Source: Sepiola atlantica
Taxonomy: Eukaryota > Mollusca > Cephalopoda > Sepiida > Sepiolidae
Length of the DNA: 64,000 nt
Direction: 5' to 3'
NCBI GenBank assembly: GCA_963556195.1
Contig: OY744517.1
Coordinates: 148,366,882 to 148,430,881, forward strand
The position numbers were made by a program, and so were the translations under genes. The notes below the pieces were generated by a model that did no database searches, was not told the origin of the DNA, and saw nothing but the letters and a program-made list of their open reading frames with translations. Positions 21,367-32,460 of this stretch are shown in pieces (the stretch's first letter is position 1; the number at the start of each line of letters is the position of its first letter).

Positions 21367-24300
21367 CTTTGGTCATCCACACTGGTATGTCTGTTTTGTA
21401 GATACATCCTCTCAATTTATGCGCCAGTCTTTCATGTAGGGTCGTGAATTTTTAAAACCAATATGCATGTATTCCATCATGACCTGGTGCTTTCCAGTTT
21501 GCCATTTTCCTTAGGGTGTCCTTAATGGTTTCTTTAGTAATATCTATTTTTGTTCCTTCTTCTATTTCCTGTAGTTCATTTTTCATGTCTTTCAACCACT
21601 TGGCATTTTTGTTGTGTGTTTTAGGATTTTCCCATATCTTGCTCCAGAAGTGTTTTGTCTCTATCCGGCCAGGTTGTTCTGATGTTATTCGTTCTCCGTT
21701 TACGTTTTTGTAAAACTGGCTTTCATTGTTTTCAAAGGTCCTGTTCTGTTTTTGCTGTTCTGATTTGTATCTATATCGTCTCAGTCTTCCCTCTATTGCT
21801 GCTATCTTTTGTTTTAATTCTTCATGTTTCTTATGTAGTCTTTCCTTGTGAACCGGATTTCTGCTCTTCCATCCTTTCCTATTTTCTTTCATCCTGTTAC
21901 GGTGTAAGCTTCTTTCCTGAGTTTGGTTATCTGGGTTTCCAGTCTGATTTCCCATCCAGGTTTTGTCAGTCCTTTCTTTTGGCCAGGCTTTTTTTCTTTT
22001 CTTATTTTCATACTTACTGATTTTGCCCCCGCATATATCAAGTTGTTTAGGTCTGTGATAGTGTCTACCAAAGGAAGGATAACGCTTATACAAAAAGATG
22101 CCAAAAAAGGAACGACCCCAACCAACTACAGCCCAATTACCTGTTTACCAACAATGTGGAAAATCCTGACGGCACAACTGAGAGAACAAATCTACCAATC
22201 CCTAAACAAACGTGGACTACTCCCAGAAGAACAAAAAAGATGCCGTAAAAGGGAAAAGAGGGACGCATGACCTCCTATACATCGATCAAAAGATCCTGAG
22301 GGAGGTAAAAAACAGAAAAAAGAACATATCCATGGCATGGATTGACTACAAAAAAGCTTACGACAGAATCCATCAAGCATGGATAATTGAATGTTTGAAA
22401 ATATACAAAATACCCGAAAGGATGATTAATCTTATTAAGAAAGCAATGGAAACATGGAGACTGGAACTGGCAGCCGGAGGACAACAGCTGACTGAGATAA
22501 AGATACAGAGAGGAATCTTCCAAGGAGACACCCTATCACCACTACTGTTTATAATAGCTATGATGCCACTTAACTACATACTCAGAAAATGTGATGCCGG
22601 ATAGAAGTTTACAGACACAGAACTAAGAGTAAACCACCTGATGTAGTCTGAAACTATTTGCAAAAAGTAAAAACGAACTGGAAAAGCTGATAAATACGAC
22701 TAGAATCTTCAGCCAGGACATTCAAATGGAATTCGGAATGGAAAAGTGTGCACTACTAGAAATAAAAAAGGAAAACGGGAAACAACAGAGAGCATGGAAC
22801 TCCCAAACCAAGAGGAAATGAGGGCGCCAGGCGAACAAGATAGCTACACATATCTTGGAGTTCTGGAAGCAGACACCATCAAATGTACAGAAATGAAAGA
22901 GAAGATTGGAAAAGAATATTTACGAAGAACAAGAAAACTCATAGACACGAAATTATATAGCAGGAATCTAGTAACAGGAATAAACACCTGGGCAGTAGCA
23001 CTAATAAGATACTCTGGACCATTCATAGGCTGGACCAAGGAGGAACTCAGGCGCCTGGACCAGAGGACTAGAAAATAAATGACCATGCACAATGCACTAC
23101 ATACAAAAGACGATACGGACAGACTCTTCATGAAAAGAAACGAAGGGGGAAGAGTACTGGTAAGTATAGAAGACTGTGTGGAAGACTAAAAAAAAGAGCT
23201 GGAAAAATACATAACTCGACAAAGGGAAATCCTTATCACTGCAGCAAGAGACACCGGTCCAACGAACAACTCGGGAAGCACCGAAACCAGAAACAAAACG
23301 GCAAGAAAAGAAAAGTGTGAAGAAAAAAACTACACGAACACTTCAGAAGACTGACAAGAGAAGAAACCAACGAAATAGCTGGGCATGGCTAAGAAAAGGA
23401 CACTTGAACAGAGAAACGGAATCTTTACTGATGGCTGCACAGAACAATGTAATTAGGACAAACTACATTCAAGCTAAAATAGATAAAACACAGGAAAACA
23501 GTAAATGCAGACTCTGTGGACAAAGAGACGAAACAGTAAATCATATAATAACTGAATGTAGCAAACTCGCCCAAAACAAATATAAGAACAGACATGACTG
23601 TGTGGGGAAAGCAGTACACCGGGAACTGTTCAAACAATTGAATTTCGAATACGCAGACAAATGGTACAAACATAAGCCAGAAACAGTACTGGAAAACGAA
23701 AAACACAAAATCATCTGGGATATGGATATACAAACAGACAAACTCATACAAGCAAGGAGACCGGATGTTATAATAATCAACAAGAAGGAAACCTCTTGCA
23801 AAATCGTAGACTCTGCCGTTCCAGCAACCACAGAGTGAAAATCAAAGAAACGGAAAAACGAAGCAAGTACACGGAACTAGCCAGAGAACTGAAAGGAATA
23901 TGGAGCATGGAGAAAGTCAGTATAATACCAACAATCGTAGGTGCATTAGGAACAATCCCCAAAAACCTGGAAAAAAGAGTGGGAGAAATTGGAATCAAAG
24001 GGATCATTAGAACTATACAAAGGACAGCAATGATCAAAACAGCTACAATCTTAAGAAACATCATTGAATGCGGAAACTAACCTGCATAAGCTACGAAGGG
24101 TCACACGGAATCTAATACAGGAAGAACAGAAAATGCAAGAAACATCACTTAATAAGCTCCCCCTCCCCCAATAAATTACAGCGGTCTCAACTGACAACAC
24201 AAAAATGAACCAATGAACAGAAATAGCCAGAAACACTATCAGCTCACCCCCCGCAAAAAAAATAAATAAAAATAATCAGTTCCCGCCCCCCAAAAAATAA

Positions 24301-24740
24301 AAAAAATAAAAATAAATAAAAAATATAAATTAAAAAAAAAAAGATGGTACCAGCCTAGGCTGACACCACACAAAATATTTGAATAGGGTCAAGGAGGATG
24401 AGAAGACCGAGGAGGGACAGCACAAACCAGATCTCCACTGGAAGTGCAGAGACTGTTGGGACCTTGGGGAGGCTTATTTCCACCCAAATCCCAGAGAAGA
24501 CCAATGGTCCTTACCAGCGAGATCAATGGTAAACGGCTGTTGTGATACTGCAAATTTATTTGCGGTGGCTATCGAAAAGAGGTGGAGAATACTGGAAATC
24601 TGGGGAGACTTGTTGTCACTCAAACTCCAGGAAATACCACCGGTTGTTGTCGGTGAGCAATCACTGCTGACCTGTGTGAGAACTCCTAGTGAGTAAATTA
24701 AAAAATAAAAATAAAAAATATAATTATCATTATTATTATT
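21367..24740 (+). mobile_element. nearly complete R4/Dong-like LINE with inverted 5' part
   Basis: A site-specific type of non-LTR retrotransposon in two pieces. The minus-strand piece (22075-21367) encodes the N-terminal region, ending in NWKAPGHDGIHAYWF and, after a stop, PVWMTKG. The plus-strand piece (22067 on) resumes at TKGRITLIQKDAKKG and carries the reverse transcriptase: MAWIDYKKAYDRI (about 22338), GIFQGDTLSPLLF (about 22513) and a YLGVLEADTIK thumb region (about 22850). Next come a C-x2-C-x7-H-x4-C knuckle (CRLCGQRDETVNHIITEC, about 23507-23560) and a restriction-like endonuclease signature RPDVIIINKK (about 23758). A ~340-bp 3' UTR (about 24345-24697) follows. The catalytic FADD box region (about 22610-22680) is disrupted, and several stops and frameshifts make it inactive. 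The knuckle plus PD-K endonuclease places it with R2/R4-type LINEs. The YLGxLxAD and INTWAV wording is closest to Dong/R4. Confidence 0.85.
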
Positions 24741-24754
24741 ATAAAATCGCAGTA

Positions 24755-25015
24755 GGAAGATGGAAAGACCGGGGACACCATCCAGTTCACCACTGACCAA
24801 GAATGGAGAATACTTTAATCCTGAGGATGCTTATTATCACTATAAACAGCTGTTGCGAAAATACAGTGATTTGCAACGGTGTCCGAAAGAAGCGGTTAGT
24901 ACGCGAAAATTTTACAAAGTTGCTGTCACTCAGTATCCTGGTAACACCACCTGCTTTTTGCCAGTTATTGTTTAATGTTAATGACTCGTGTGAGAACTCG
25001 TAGTTAGTAAAAAGT
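24755..25015 (+). mobile_element. diverged R4/Dong-like LINE 3' UTR, copy 7
   Basis: A weak but collinear match to the UTR unit: TTCACCACTGACCAAGAATG, AAACAGCTGTTGCGAAAATA, TTGCTGTCACTCAGTATCCT, GGTAACACCACCTGC and TGAGAACTCGTAGTTAGTAA. It follows the tail of the long element and represents an older insertion or subfamily. Confidence 0.6.
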
Positions 25016-26384
25016 ACTACTAATGATAATTGTAGCTATAACTGATTAGTGGTATTATGCTAGCTACTATAACTTCTATATCCGTCTATCTGTACAGGCA
25101 TGCTTGAAATTATTTATTTGCGAATAATTATTTATTTATTTCAAGCACAGCTGAATTTTATTAAGCAACAAAGGGCTTGCTGTTAATAAGTTTGATTTCA
25201 GCTTACTCAGCAGTAAAGCCCTACCCATCGGCACATTGGACACTCGAAACGACTACGACTAGGAACACGACGATAAGAAATAAAGTTATGAAGTCTCTAA
25301 AAGATCTCTGCCACACTCACTATACAACTTACATATTTTTAGTCACTGGACAGTCGATAATTTATCTGAAGTTTACATTCAGCAGACACGGCGAGGAATG
25401 AGAGAACGAGAGACTTTTATTTGTTCTTTTCTAAGAGCCCATATTTATGAGTGTTCGACTTTGCTTATAGCCATTACTTGAATTATGACTTAGAAAAAAA
25501 ACCTTCCCTCTTTTCTAATGACGTCATTTTTCATTCGGATTCCACTTTTTTCTCACGTTCACACGTTTGTCTGATTTAATTTTTTAAAACTGCTAGGCAG
25601 TTTTTCCTTGAACAATTTTAAGTACAACCAAACGAAAAACAACTGTTTAACATACCCGACATTCACGATATGACAGGTAACCTCAATCACGAAATAAACA
25701 CAGGAGAAAGATGCAAAACTTCGACTGAAATTTTACCGCTTTATGCAATAGCCACCTTATACTCAGACATATTATTTACCGACTCAGAAAGGAATGAATA
25801 AGGAGTTAAGTAAGGCTGAATAGATTTAAAATGTCTGTTGGGAGTTGTAGCGCAGTTAATATGGTAGTTACGTATCGACTCTTCATTGGAAGAAATCTCA
25901 AATTAGAAGTTTCTTTCAGCCAATCAGAGAAGCGAAAATATTCAGTGCCGAAAATAAGCGCGTACTATTAACACGTAAACGCACATCTTTCTATCTTTTT
26001 TCTTATTTTGTTCCCGAGATAACAGACGTTCACACGACATTATTCTACTGGACTCATTTGGGACGAAGAGCACCCCCACTGAAAGCAGTCAACACATAAC
26101 GAGAGACTTTCATGGAGTTTTAAACGCAGCGCCTGGTAATGTTCATTAAATAAACCGCTCAACGAGCGCATATGTACACAATTTCATAGACGTAACATTC
26201 CCCTCAGTAACAAAACAAAGACAAGCTATTTAGACATACGTAAACGCACATGACGCAACCACAATGAACACGCGTGACATATCGGTTTAGATATTCAGAA
26301 TTCTAACATAACTATAAATAATAAGTCGCTTTACTTCTATATTGTCCTTATTGGTAATATAGAAGCTATTTTATTTATCTTCCT
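25016..26384. other. unassigned noncoding stretch
   Basis: Short frames (for example 25177-25401, plus) match nothing I recognise. GTAGCGCAGTTAATATGG near 25858 is A-box-like, but no B box follows. Confidence 0.4.
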
Positions 26385-26703
26385 CCCACAAGGTAAGATG
26401 TGACACAAGGTCGGGAAAGTGGGATTTGAAAAACCAGCGCCCGAGAAGGTAAGCACTCTGGCCTACAAAAAATGCCTGGACAGCCCCGTCGGCATTTTCC
26501 GCTAGGAGCGCCTCAGGCAGTAAGCGATAAACTTACTCCTCCCCAAAGAGGGGAGGCAAGGCCTGGGAGGATGGACCTCCTAGAACTGCACAGGACAAAC
26601 CCATAGACCAGCGGAAATCAAGCCCCGAAGGCCAAGACGATACCGGTCTATGGGGTGCAGTATCCACCGGAACAGATACTACACTTTGATCTTGGCCAAA
26701 AGG
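26385..26703 (-). repeat. interspersed repeat headed by U2 snRNA 5' sequence, copy 1
   Basis: Read on the minus strand, 26703-26671 is CCTTTTGGCCAAGATCAAAG then TGTAGTATCTGTTC. This follows the invariant 5' region of U2 snRNA (CGGCCUUUUGGCUAAGAUCA, AGUGUAGUAUCUGUUC) with one substitution and one inserted A. The rest does not follow U2: it holds a hairpin (CCATAGACC/GGTCTATGG, about 26601-26655) and a body with AGGCAAGGCCTGGGAGG shared with 40301-40520. It is not a working U2 gene because the Sm site and 3' stem-loops are absent. It looks like a SINE-like family whose head came from U2. Confidence 0.75.
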
Positions 26704-26734
26704 TAATATATTTCCAACTTGAGAACTCCATGTA

Positions 26735-26830
26735 AATAGAAACTATTTACGAATAAAGTAACACGAAACGTTGTGAAATAACAACCAAGGCGAGAATAGT
26801 AGTTCCAATAATCAAAGTACTAATACTAAT
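26735..26830 (+). repeat. dispersed repeat F, copy 2
   Basis: ACACGAAACGTTGTGAAATA followed by ACAACCAAGGCGAGAATAGT matches the tail of the copies at 2256-2410 and 30870-30990. The hairpin upstream of GAAAC is not preserved here. Confidence 0.55.
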
Positions 26831-27473
26831 CGAAAAAATTCCAGAACATGATTGTTTCTCATTAGTCAATGTTAGCCTCGTTTGCTTGTGTCTTACTCTT
26901 GAGGTTCATCTGACGCTTCACCATCTACAACCAAATTTCTTCCAGTCGATTTATTTCTCTTCTGTCGCAAACATTAACTCCTGTTTCGAGCCATTTGCTC
27001 CGTTGTACATTTTTTTTTATTCTCAAGACCAATTGCTCTGCGTTTTGAATCCTGGCCCTTTGATGTCGTTTCTGGTCTACCAATATGTTTTCCCTTTTCT
27101 GGTCATCCGATTTCTTTGATTTATGTGCATCAAATTAGAGACACAGATGAACGGCCAACGTCTCCCGCCACACTCCACTGCGGATAGCCTTCTTGAATAC
27201 GTTTTACGACCCTTTCCATTGTTCAGTTGATAGTTTTCTTTGTTGCATCCCTCGTTTCCTTAATCACCTGATGGGTGAGGACACGCAAATAAGAACCCTC
27301 TTTTAAATCTAGGCGGGTTTACATATCTAGCAAACAATACTGGTATTTCCATTGAAGAATGCAAATTACAAGATTCTCAATATTTGGCGACTTATTATAT
27401 AAAGCAAAATCGTAATTCTGTATGGTAAAATACTGTAATATTCATTTCCTTAGGATCACCAACACCGTATGTG

Positions 27474-27477
<4 letters not shown>
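26831..27477. other. unassigned noncoding stretch
   Basis: A 77-residue frame at 26886-27119 has no recognisable domain. Nothing else stands out. Confidence 0.4.

Positions 27478-27530
<53 letters not shown>
27478..27530 (+). repeat. (TA)n microsatellite
   Basis: About 52 bp of TA upstream of repeat G. Confidence 0.97.
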
Positions 27531-27533
<3 letters not shown>

Positions 27534-27925
27534 AATTGAAAATAAAAGCCTTTATCACGACAAGATTAATGAATTAATTATTTTTTCTTTTACTTTAATC
27601 TTATTAATTTCTGAATAATATTTTATCATCAGAGTTGACCAATATTGTGTCATTTTTGTTTCATAAAAAAAAACTTTTTTCCTTTTGTTCTTTTGATAAA
27701 ATGTCCTTGTTATCGTTGTATCTGCGGCGATGTCGTTGGCGGTTATGAATTCAAATTCTGGTTGTAGAACGAAGAAAGCATCGGCATGCTTGAAGTTTAA
27801 GAAAATGGGTCGTTCATTTCAAAGCATTGGTGAGTCAGTATTACAAAATTGAAAATAGAAGCCTTTATCACAGCAAAATTAATTAATTAATTAATTTTTT
27901 TACTTTAATCTTATAAATATTCTAT
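27518..27925 (+). repeat. repeat G: direct pair flanking 220 bp
   Basis: AAAATTGAAAATAAAAGCCT then TTATCACGACAAGATTAAT (27530-27572) recurs at 27844-27890 as AAAATTGAAAATAGAAGCCT then TTATCACAGCAAAATTAAT. Both are followed by TTTTACTTTAATCTTAT. The intervening 27622-27840 is unassigned. Confidence 0.75.
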
Positions 27926-28188
27926 ATATATTAATATTAATATATATATATATATATATTAATATATATATATATATATATTAATATATATATATATTAA
28001 TATATATATATATATATTAATATATATATATATATATATTAATATATATATATATTAATATATATATATATATATATATTAATATATATATATATATATA
28101 TATTAATATATATATATATATATATATATTAATATATATATATATATATATTAATATATATATATATATTAATATATATATATATATA

Positions 28189-28228
<40 letters not shown>

Positions 28229-28242
28229 TATATATATATATA

Positions 28243-28290
<48 letters not shown>
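27926..28290 (+). repeat. (TA)n array regularly interrupted by TTAA
   Basis: TA runs of about 12-30 bp are separated by ATTAAT at least fifteen times over 360 bp, forming a higher-order repeat on a dinucleotide base. The YIYIYI end of a minus frame here is an effect of the repeat. Confidence 0.93.
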
Positions 28291-28295
<5 letters not shown>

Positions 28296-29314
28296 TTAGG
28301 CAGTATTTTCTCTTTAAGACAAATATCGTTAACTATGACAGACAACTTATATATGGATATCTTTGTGAGGATCCTTTCCATTAGCCTAATTAGGGTTTTT
28401 GTTACGGTGGAGAATATGCCGATGAATCTGCCATAATCGTTGGTGTCCCAAGGACATTCAAGCCCATCCGGGTCCATCTTCATGAGAATCAGGTATAGGC
28501 AATGCTGTTGATATTAATATGTAGTTTTGACGGGAATAATATTATTAATACGTAAATAAAGTTAGCATTTTAGAATTATATCGCTAGTATAAAAGCCAAC
28601 ATGTTATTTGTGTTTTCACTTTTATTGTGTTAGATTATTGCAGCTATAATGAGAGAAGAAGACACAGAAATGTCGGCTTCCGCATCACCACTATCAAATG
28701 AGCCAACTATTGATATTCCAGAGAGACAAACGGCAATTCATCTCCACTAAGAAGACAACCGATAATTCTTTGGGATTAATAAAATCATCCACAGTATGGT
28801 ACACAAGTAGCCTCTTAAATAATTCGCTACAAGATTCTTAAAGGGAATGGTAAACTTATAATATTTGAATAAATAATTATGAATTATCTACATTAATATC
28901 TAAATAAATTTCACCAATTTGTATCATTTGCATGATTATGTCTACTATTTTGATATTTATTGTAACATTCGCAACGTTTTGGCCTCCAAGCTTATTTAAA
29001 ATTAACTTTTCAAAGAGTTTTTAACCCTAGCTCCATATCGTAGTCTGCGCAGGTACCCACAAAGATGTAATACCGTTTCTTTTGGCTCAATAGAAAAAGC
29101 CAGCATTCTATGTCCGTGTTTCTGCATTGTGCAACAACTTGCTAGAGTAGGTTGTAACGATGACTACACTATCAATGTTTAAAGCGATCTTGGGCAAACA
29201 TTCAGACTTACGTGGATGTAAATGTCTTTCACCTGTCTATTTACATGGCTTGTTGCACTATGCTTTTTTGCTAAATAAATTTGATTCAAAATTTTATTTT
29301 ATTTGATATGAAGT
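28291..29314. other. unassigned noncoding stretch
   Basis: The minus frame at about 28483-28310 (MDPDGLECPWDTNDYGRFIG onward) is the only protein-like segment. I do not recognise it and it runs into the (TA)n array. Confidence 0.35.
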
Positions 29315-29430
29315 GCATCTTTCTGAACTTGGTACCATTTCAGTCGAACTTGGGAACCTTCTAATTGAACTTGGGAATCGGTATGTCGAACTCAGCAACC
29401 TGTACGAAATTTCGAACTGAATCCTTTATT
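29315..29430 (+). repeat. short tandem motif, GAACTTGGGAAYC
   Basis: GAACTTGGTACC, GAACTTGGGAACC, GAACTTGGGAATC and GAACTCAGCAACC follow each other at about 26-28-bp spacing. The reverse complement of this motif occurs at 30850-30895, so it brackets the RTE fragments as an inverted pair. Confidence 0.6.
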
Positions 29431-29799
29431 AAAATTCGACGGGAGTACTTTTTCACATTCTGTCAGCCATGACCGGATAGAAGCGTGAATTCTTTTAATT
29501 CTTGGTAATTATCGGATTGAATCTTCATCAACATTAATCAAACTGTAACACAGAACTTATTGTTAATCGCTTTAAGCATTACTACATGAGTCCATGTGGA
29601 CAATTCTAGTATGAATTATGGAAGCCTTGAAGTGAATCTTCTGTAGATGTGTAGTATTACTACCTATTACTATGCAATTACTATGGTTTTGCAATATGAG
29701 TAAAAAAGGTTGGGCACAAGCTGTCTTCATCTAACGACAGCAAACAACTGTAAATCACACAATCGGCTTAGGTTGGGCCGCATTTACAACTAAACAGAA

Positions 29800-30290
29800 C
29801 CACCGTAACTTCTAAACGCATATCATACAAAATGAAAGCGAAAATCTATAACGAATTTATCCTTCTTGTAATCTTATACGGACTTGAACCGAAAAATAAC
29901 ATCAGAAAATAGAAACTTTCCAAAGCCACATCATGCGCTTCATTATTGATCATAAACTATCTGTATTGCAAAGTTGTGAAAACTCACTGGCATCCCATCA
30001 ATATTCTCTGTCATCAAATGTAAAGTCTTGAGATTGTTTGGTCACGTTAAACGCTCCAGTGTAGGGCTATGCAAAATATGCGTTAAAGTCATGATACAAG
30101 GAAGGCGGTCCAAAGATAGACAAAAAGAAAATATGCATGGACAACGGTTGTGAATGGACGAACATGGACATACACAAAGTTGGTACTACTCCAGATGAAG
30201 CGCCTAATTTTCGTGACTGCTCGGCGGCAACGATCGGGCAGGTCGCGGAAGCCCTGACCCTCGACGAGAAAATATATGAAATCCCCCCCC
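29800..30290 (+). mobile_element. RTE-like LINE, C-terminal fragment
   Basis: Plus-strand translation in mixed frames shows KMKAKIYNEFILLVILYGLE (about 29832-29890), then a LFGHVKRS remnant (about 30035-30060), then QGRRSKDRQKE (about 30095-30130). This order (LYGxE, GHVxR, GRRxxGRQ) is typical of the post-RT C terminus of RTE/endonuclease-RT LINEs. The last ~90 bp (30182-30273) is inverted again at 30643-30720. Confidence 0.72.
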
Positions 30291-30599
30291 CCCGAAAAAA
30301 AAAATATACAAAAATCTTGCCTAAATATCCTGAGAAAAATAACATACTTCTTTGTTTTATGTAACAAAAAAAGTTGCCTAAATATCGTAAAAGAAATAGC
30401 ATTTACTTCATTGATTTATGTAAACAAGACAAAAAAAATTTAAAATGGTTCATTTGGCCCACGAAAATAAATTTTAAAAAGTTTATTTATAGTTCTTCAG
30501 CTATGCTTTGTTCAATTCAAAAATTTTTTTTTTTCAAATATATGTATTTTTTCTTTTGTATTCTTCGTTTTATACTGTCGTCTGCCACTCTTCCATTTT

Positions 30600-30735
30600 T
30601 ACGACTTTCAGTTTTGCTTCAACCTCGTTTTCGTCTCGGCAGCTCTCGCGCGCTTCCGCGACCTTCCCTATCGTTGCCGCCGAGCAGTCACGGAAATTAG
30701 GCGTTTCATCTGTAGTAGTACCACAAAGTTAACAC
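30600..30735 (-). mobile_element. inverted partner of the RTE-like fragment end
   Basis: 30643-30720 is the reverse complement of 30182-30273 with few differences: shared CGTTGCCGCCGAGCAGTCAC, TTAGGCG and the TACTACT end. Loop length is about 370 bp. The 111-residue minus frame at 30067-30402 and the plus frames nearby are readings of this repeat. Confidence 0.75.
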
Positions 30736-30869
30736 CTTGGCCCATGATCGTAAGGCTTGGAGGACACTCAGCCATGTTGGTGCGTATTTTGCAGCTAGTG
30801 GAGAAAGTGTTTAATTTAAAAATGGTTCAATTTGGAATTCTGACATAAATATTCTCAAGTTCGATTAGA

Positions 30870-30990
30870 AAGTTCCCAAGTTTGAAAATATATTTCTGAA
30901 GGTCGGAGCTTACATCGACCGAAACGTTGTGAAAATACAACAAAGATTTGAATAGTAGATTGAATAATCCTAATGATCCAAATTATTAAT
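30870..30990 (+). repeat. dispersed repeat F, copy 3, with hammerhead-like hairpin
   Basis: CTGAA (30896-30900), a perfect stem GGTCG/CGACC (30901-30905 with 30916-30920), then GAAAC (30921-30925) and GTTGTGAAAATACAACAAAG. It resembles a hammerhead core but lacks the second GA of CUGANGA and has no stem I. Confidence 0.5.
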
Positions 30991-31438
30991 CCTCATCTAA
31001 AAAATATCCCGAAACATAAATTGGATCAATATTTCAATAAATTATCACCAAGAAAGGCATGCTATCTGAATGAGCGCTTCAGTAATATTGGCCTTATGTC
31101 ACACGTGCTAAGATTGGATATATCAATTTAAAAAGTGTTTTGTTTGAGACCAAGCTTTTAAAAGTTATAAAAATAATGTGAACAATTTTCAGTTCGCGTA
31201 TGAATGACAAATGACAAACCGACAAGCGGTTGGGGCACTTCCGCCATGATTCATTTGTCTTCAATTTCGCGTTTCTCATTTCGTTTTTATTTCAATCGTT
31301 TTTGGACGATTCTTCAGTGAGAAAAATTAAACTTAATGTTTGCAGTTTCTATTTGCGTCTTTTTAATTTAATTTGATTTCAGTTGTCTTTCCGGAAGTGA
31401 GAGATTCATCATCGTAGAAAAATGGCGACACGAATATC
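30991..31438. other. unassigned noncoding stretch
   Basis: Nothing recognisable. A 61-residue minus frame at 31094-31279 has no known domain. Confidence 0.4.
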
Positions 31439-31665
31439 ATTGTTGCCATCCTAATAATAATCATTTATATTCTTCATATCGACATTCGAAAATGCATAAC
31501 ATTATACAACAAATATTATCGTTATTCAACATTATATAATATTCTTCAACAGAATAATATTATAATACACTTAACGATGCATAATATGTTCAAACACAAT
31601 TGTACAATACTAAACTTATTCAACTAAGCATGGTGGACTCAACGTTGCTCGGGATTGAATGAGAA
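31439..31665 (+). repeat. AT-rich minisatellite-like DNA, block 1
   Basis: Degenerate repeats of CGTTATTCAACATTATATAA, TATTCTTCAACAGAATAATA and ATAATATTATAATA. Related blocks are at 32386-32460, 32900-33165 and 35426-35680. Confidence 0.65.
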
Positions 31666-31847
31666 GCACTGCTATGTACGTTTTCACTTTGCGCATAGAA
31701 CCATATTACTTTCTTTGTTTTACTGACCCCCTACTCCACCCGTTTCATCCCCTAATAAAAGTAGCTGAAATATTGGGAAACACTCTGAATTAGTGTATTA
31801 TACATATAGCTTAAATTTGATTAAAATCAGATATATATATATAATTG

Positions 31848-32250
31848 ATGTTTTAAAGGAATTCTGCCCCAATGGGTCACTTAGAGGTAGGGGCCACATA
31901 GATATTCGGCACATAGAGGGTAACATAGTGATTTACAAACATTTCCATCGTATTTTCTGGATAATTTAATACTTATGATAAAAATTTCATCAAAATACGA
32001 TACATCTGAAGTTTTAAAAGAGTTTCAGACCCATAGCCCCCTTAGTTTAGGAGGACACTTAGAGATTCGGGGCGACTTTTATTATCTTCCCCACAAAATC
32101 TTATTCATATGATTCAAATTTCACAAAAAATAGGATCTATTTGAAGTGTTAATGAGGATATGCCCTCATAGCCTCCTTAGGAGTGCACTTAGAGATTCTA
32201 GAACACTTCCATTGTCTTCTCCGGTAAATTTTACATAAGAATACAGTTTT
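31848..32250 (+). repeat. degenerate tandem repeat, about 3 units of 130-165 bp
   Basis: CACTTAGAGATTC and close variants recur (about 31879, 32048, 32178). Each is preceded by GAAGTTTTAAAAGAGTTTCA- or GAAGTGTTAATGAGGATATG-like sequence and a CATAGCCYCCTTAG block, and followed by TTATCTTCYCC. It is noncoding. Confidence 0.7.
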
Positions 32251-32317
32251 AGATTTTATGTGGATTCTGTCACCTTTCTTTCTATAGGGAACACTCAAAC
32301 ATCATACAGTCATTGGG

Positions 32318-32318
<1 letters not shown>

Positions 32319-32386
<68 letters not shown>
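32319..32386 (+). repeat. (TA)n microsatellite
   Basis: About 68 bp of TA. Confidence 0.97.
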
Positions 32387-32391
<5 letters not shown>

Positions 32392-32460
32392 TATACTTAT
32401 TCAACAATATATAATTTTACAAAAAAATAATACAATAATATCGTTATACAATAATCCTCA
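32387..32460 (+). repeat. AT-rich minisatellite-like DNA, block 2
   Basis: TATTCAACAATATATAATTT and AATAATACAATAATATCGTT match blocks 1, 3 and 4. It stops at the start of repeat D. Confidence 0.65.

Noticed and set aside
25855..25930. Possible tRNA gene (GTAGCGCAGTTAATATGG)
   Set aside because: No B box at the right distance and no closing acceptor stem.
26601..26703. Functional U2 snRNA gene
   Set aside because: Only the first ~33 nt resemble U2. The Sm site, stem-loops III and IV, and a proximal element are absent.
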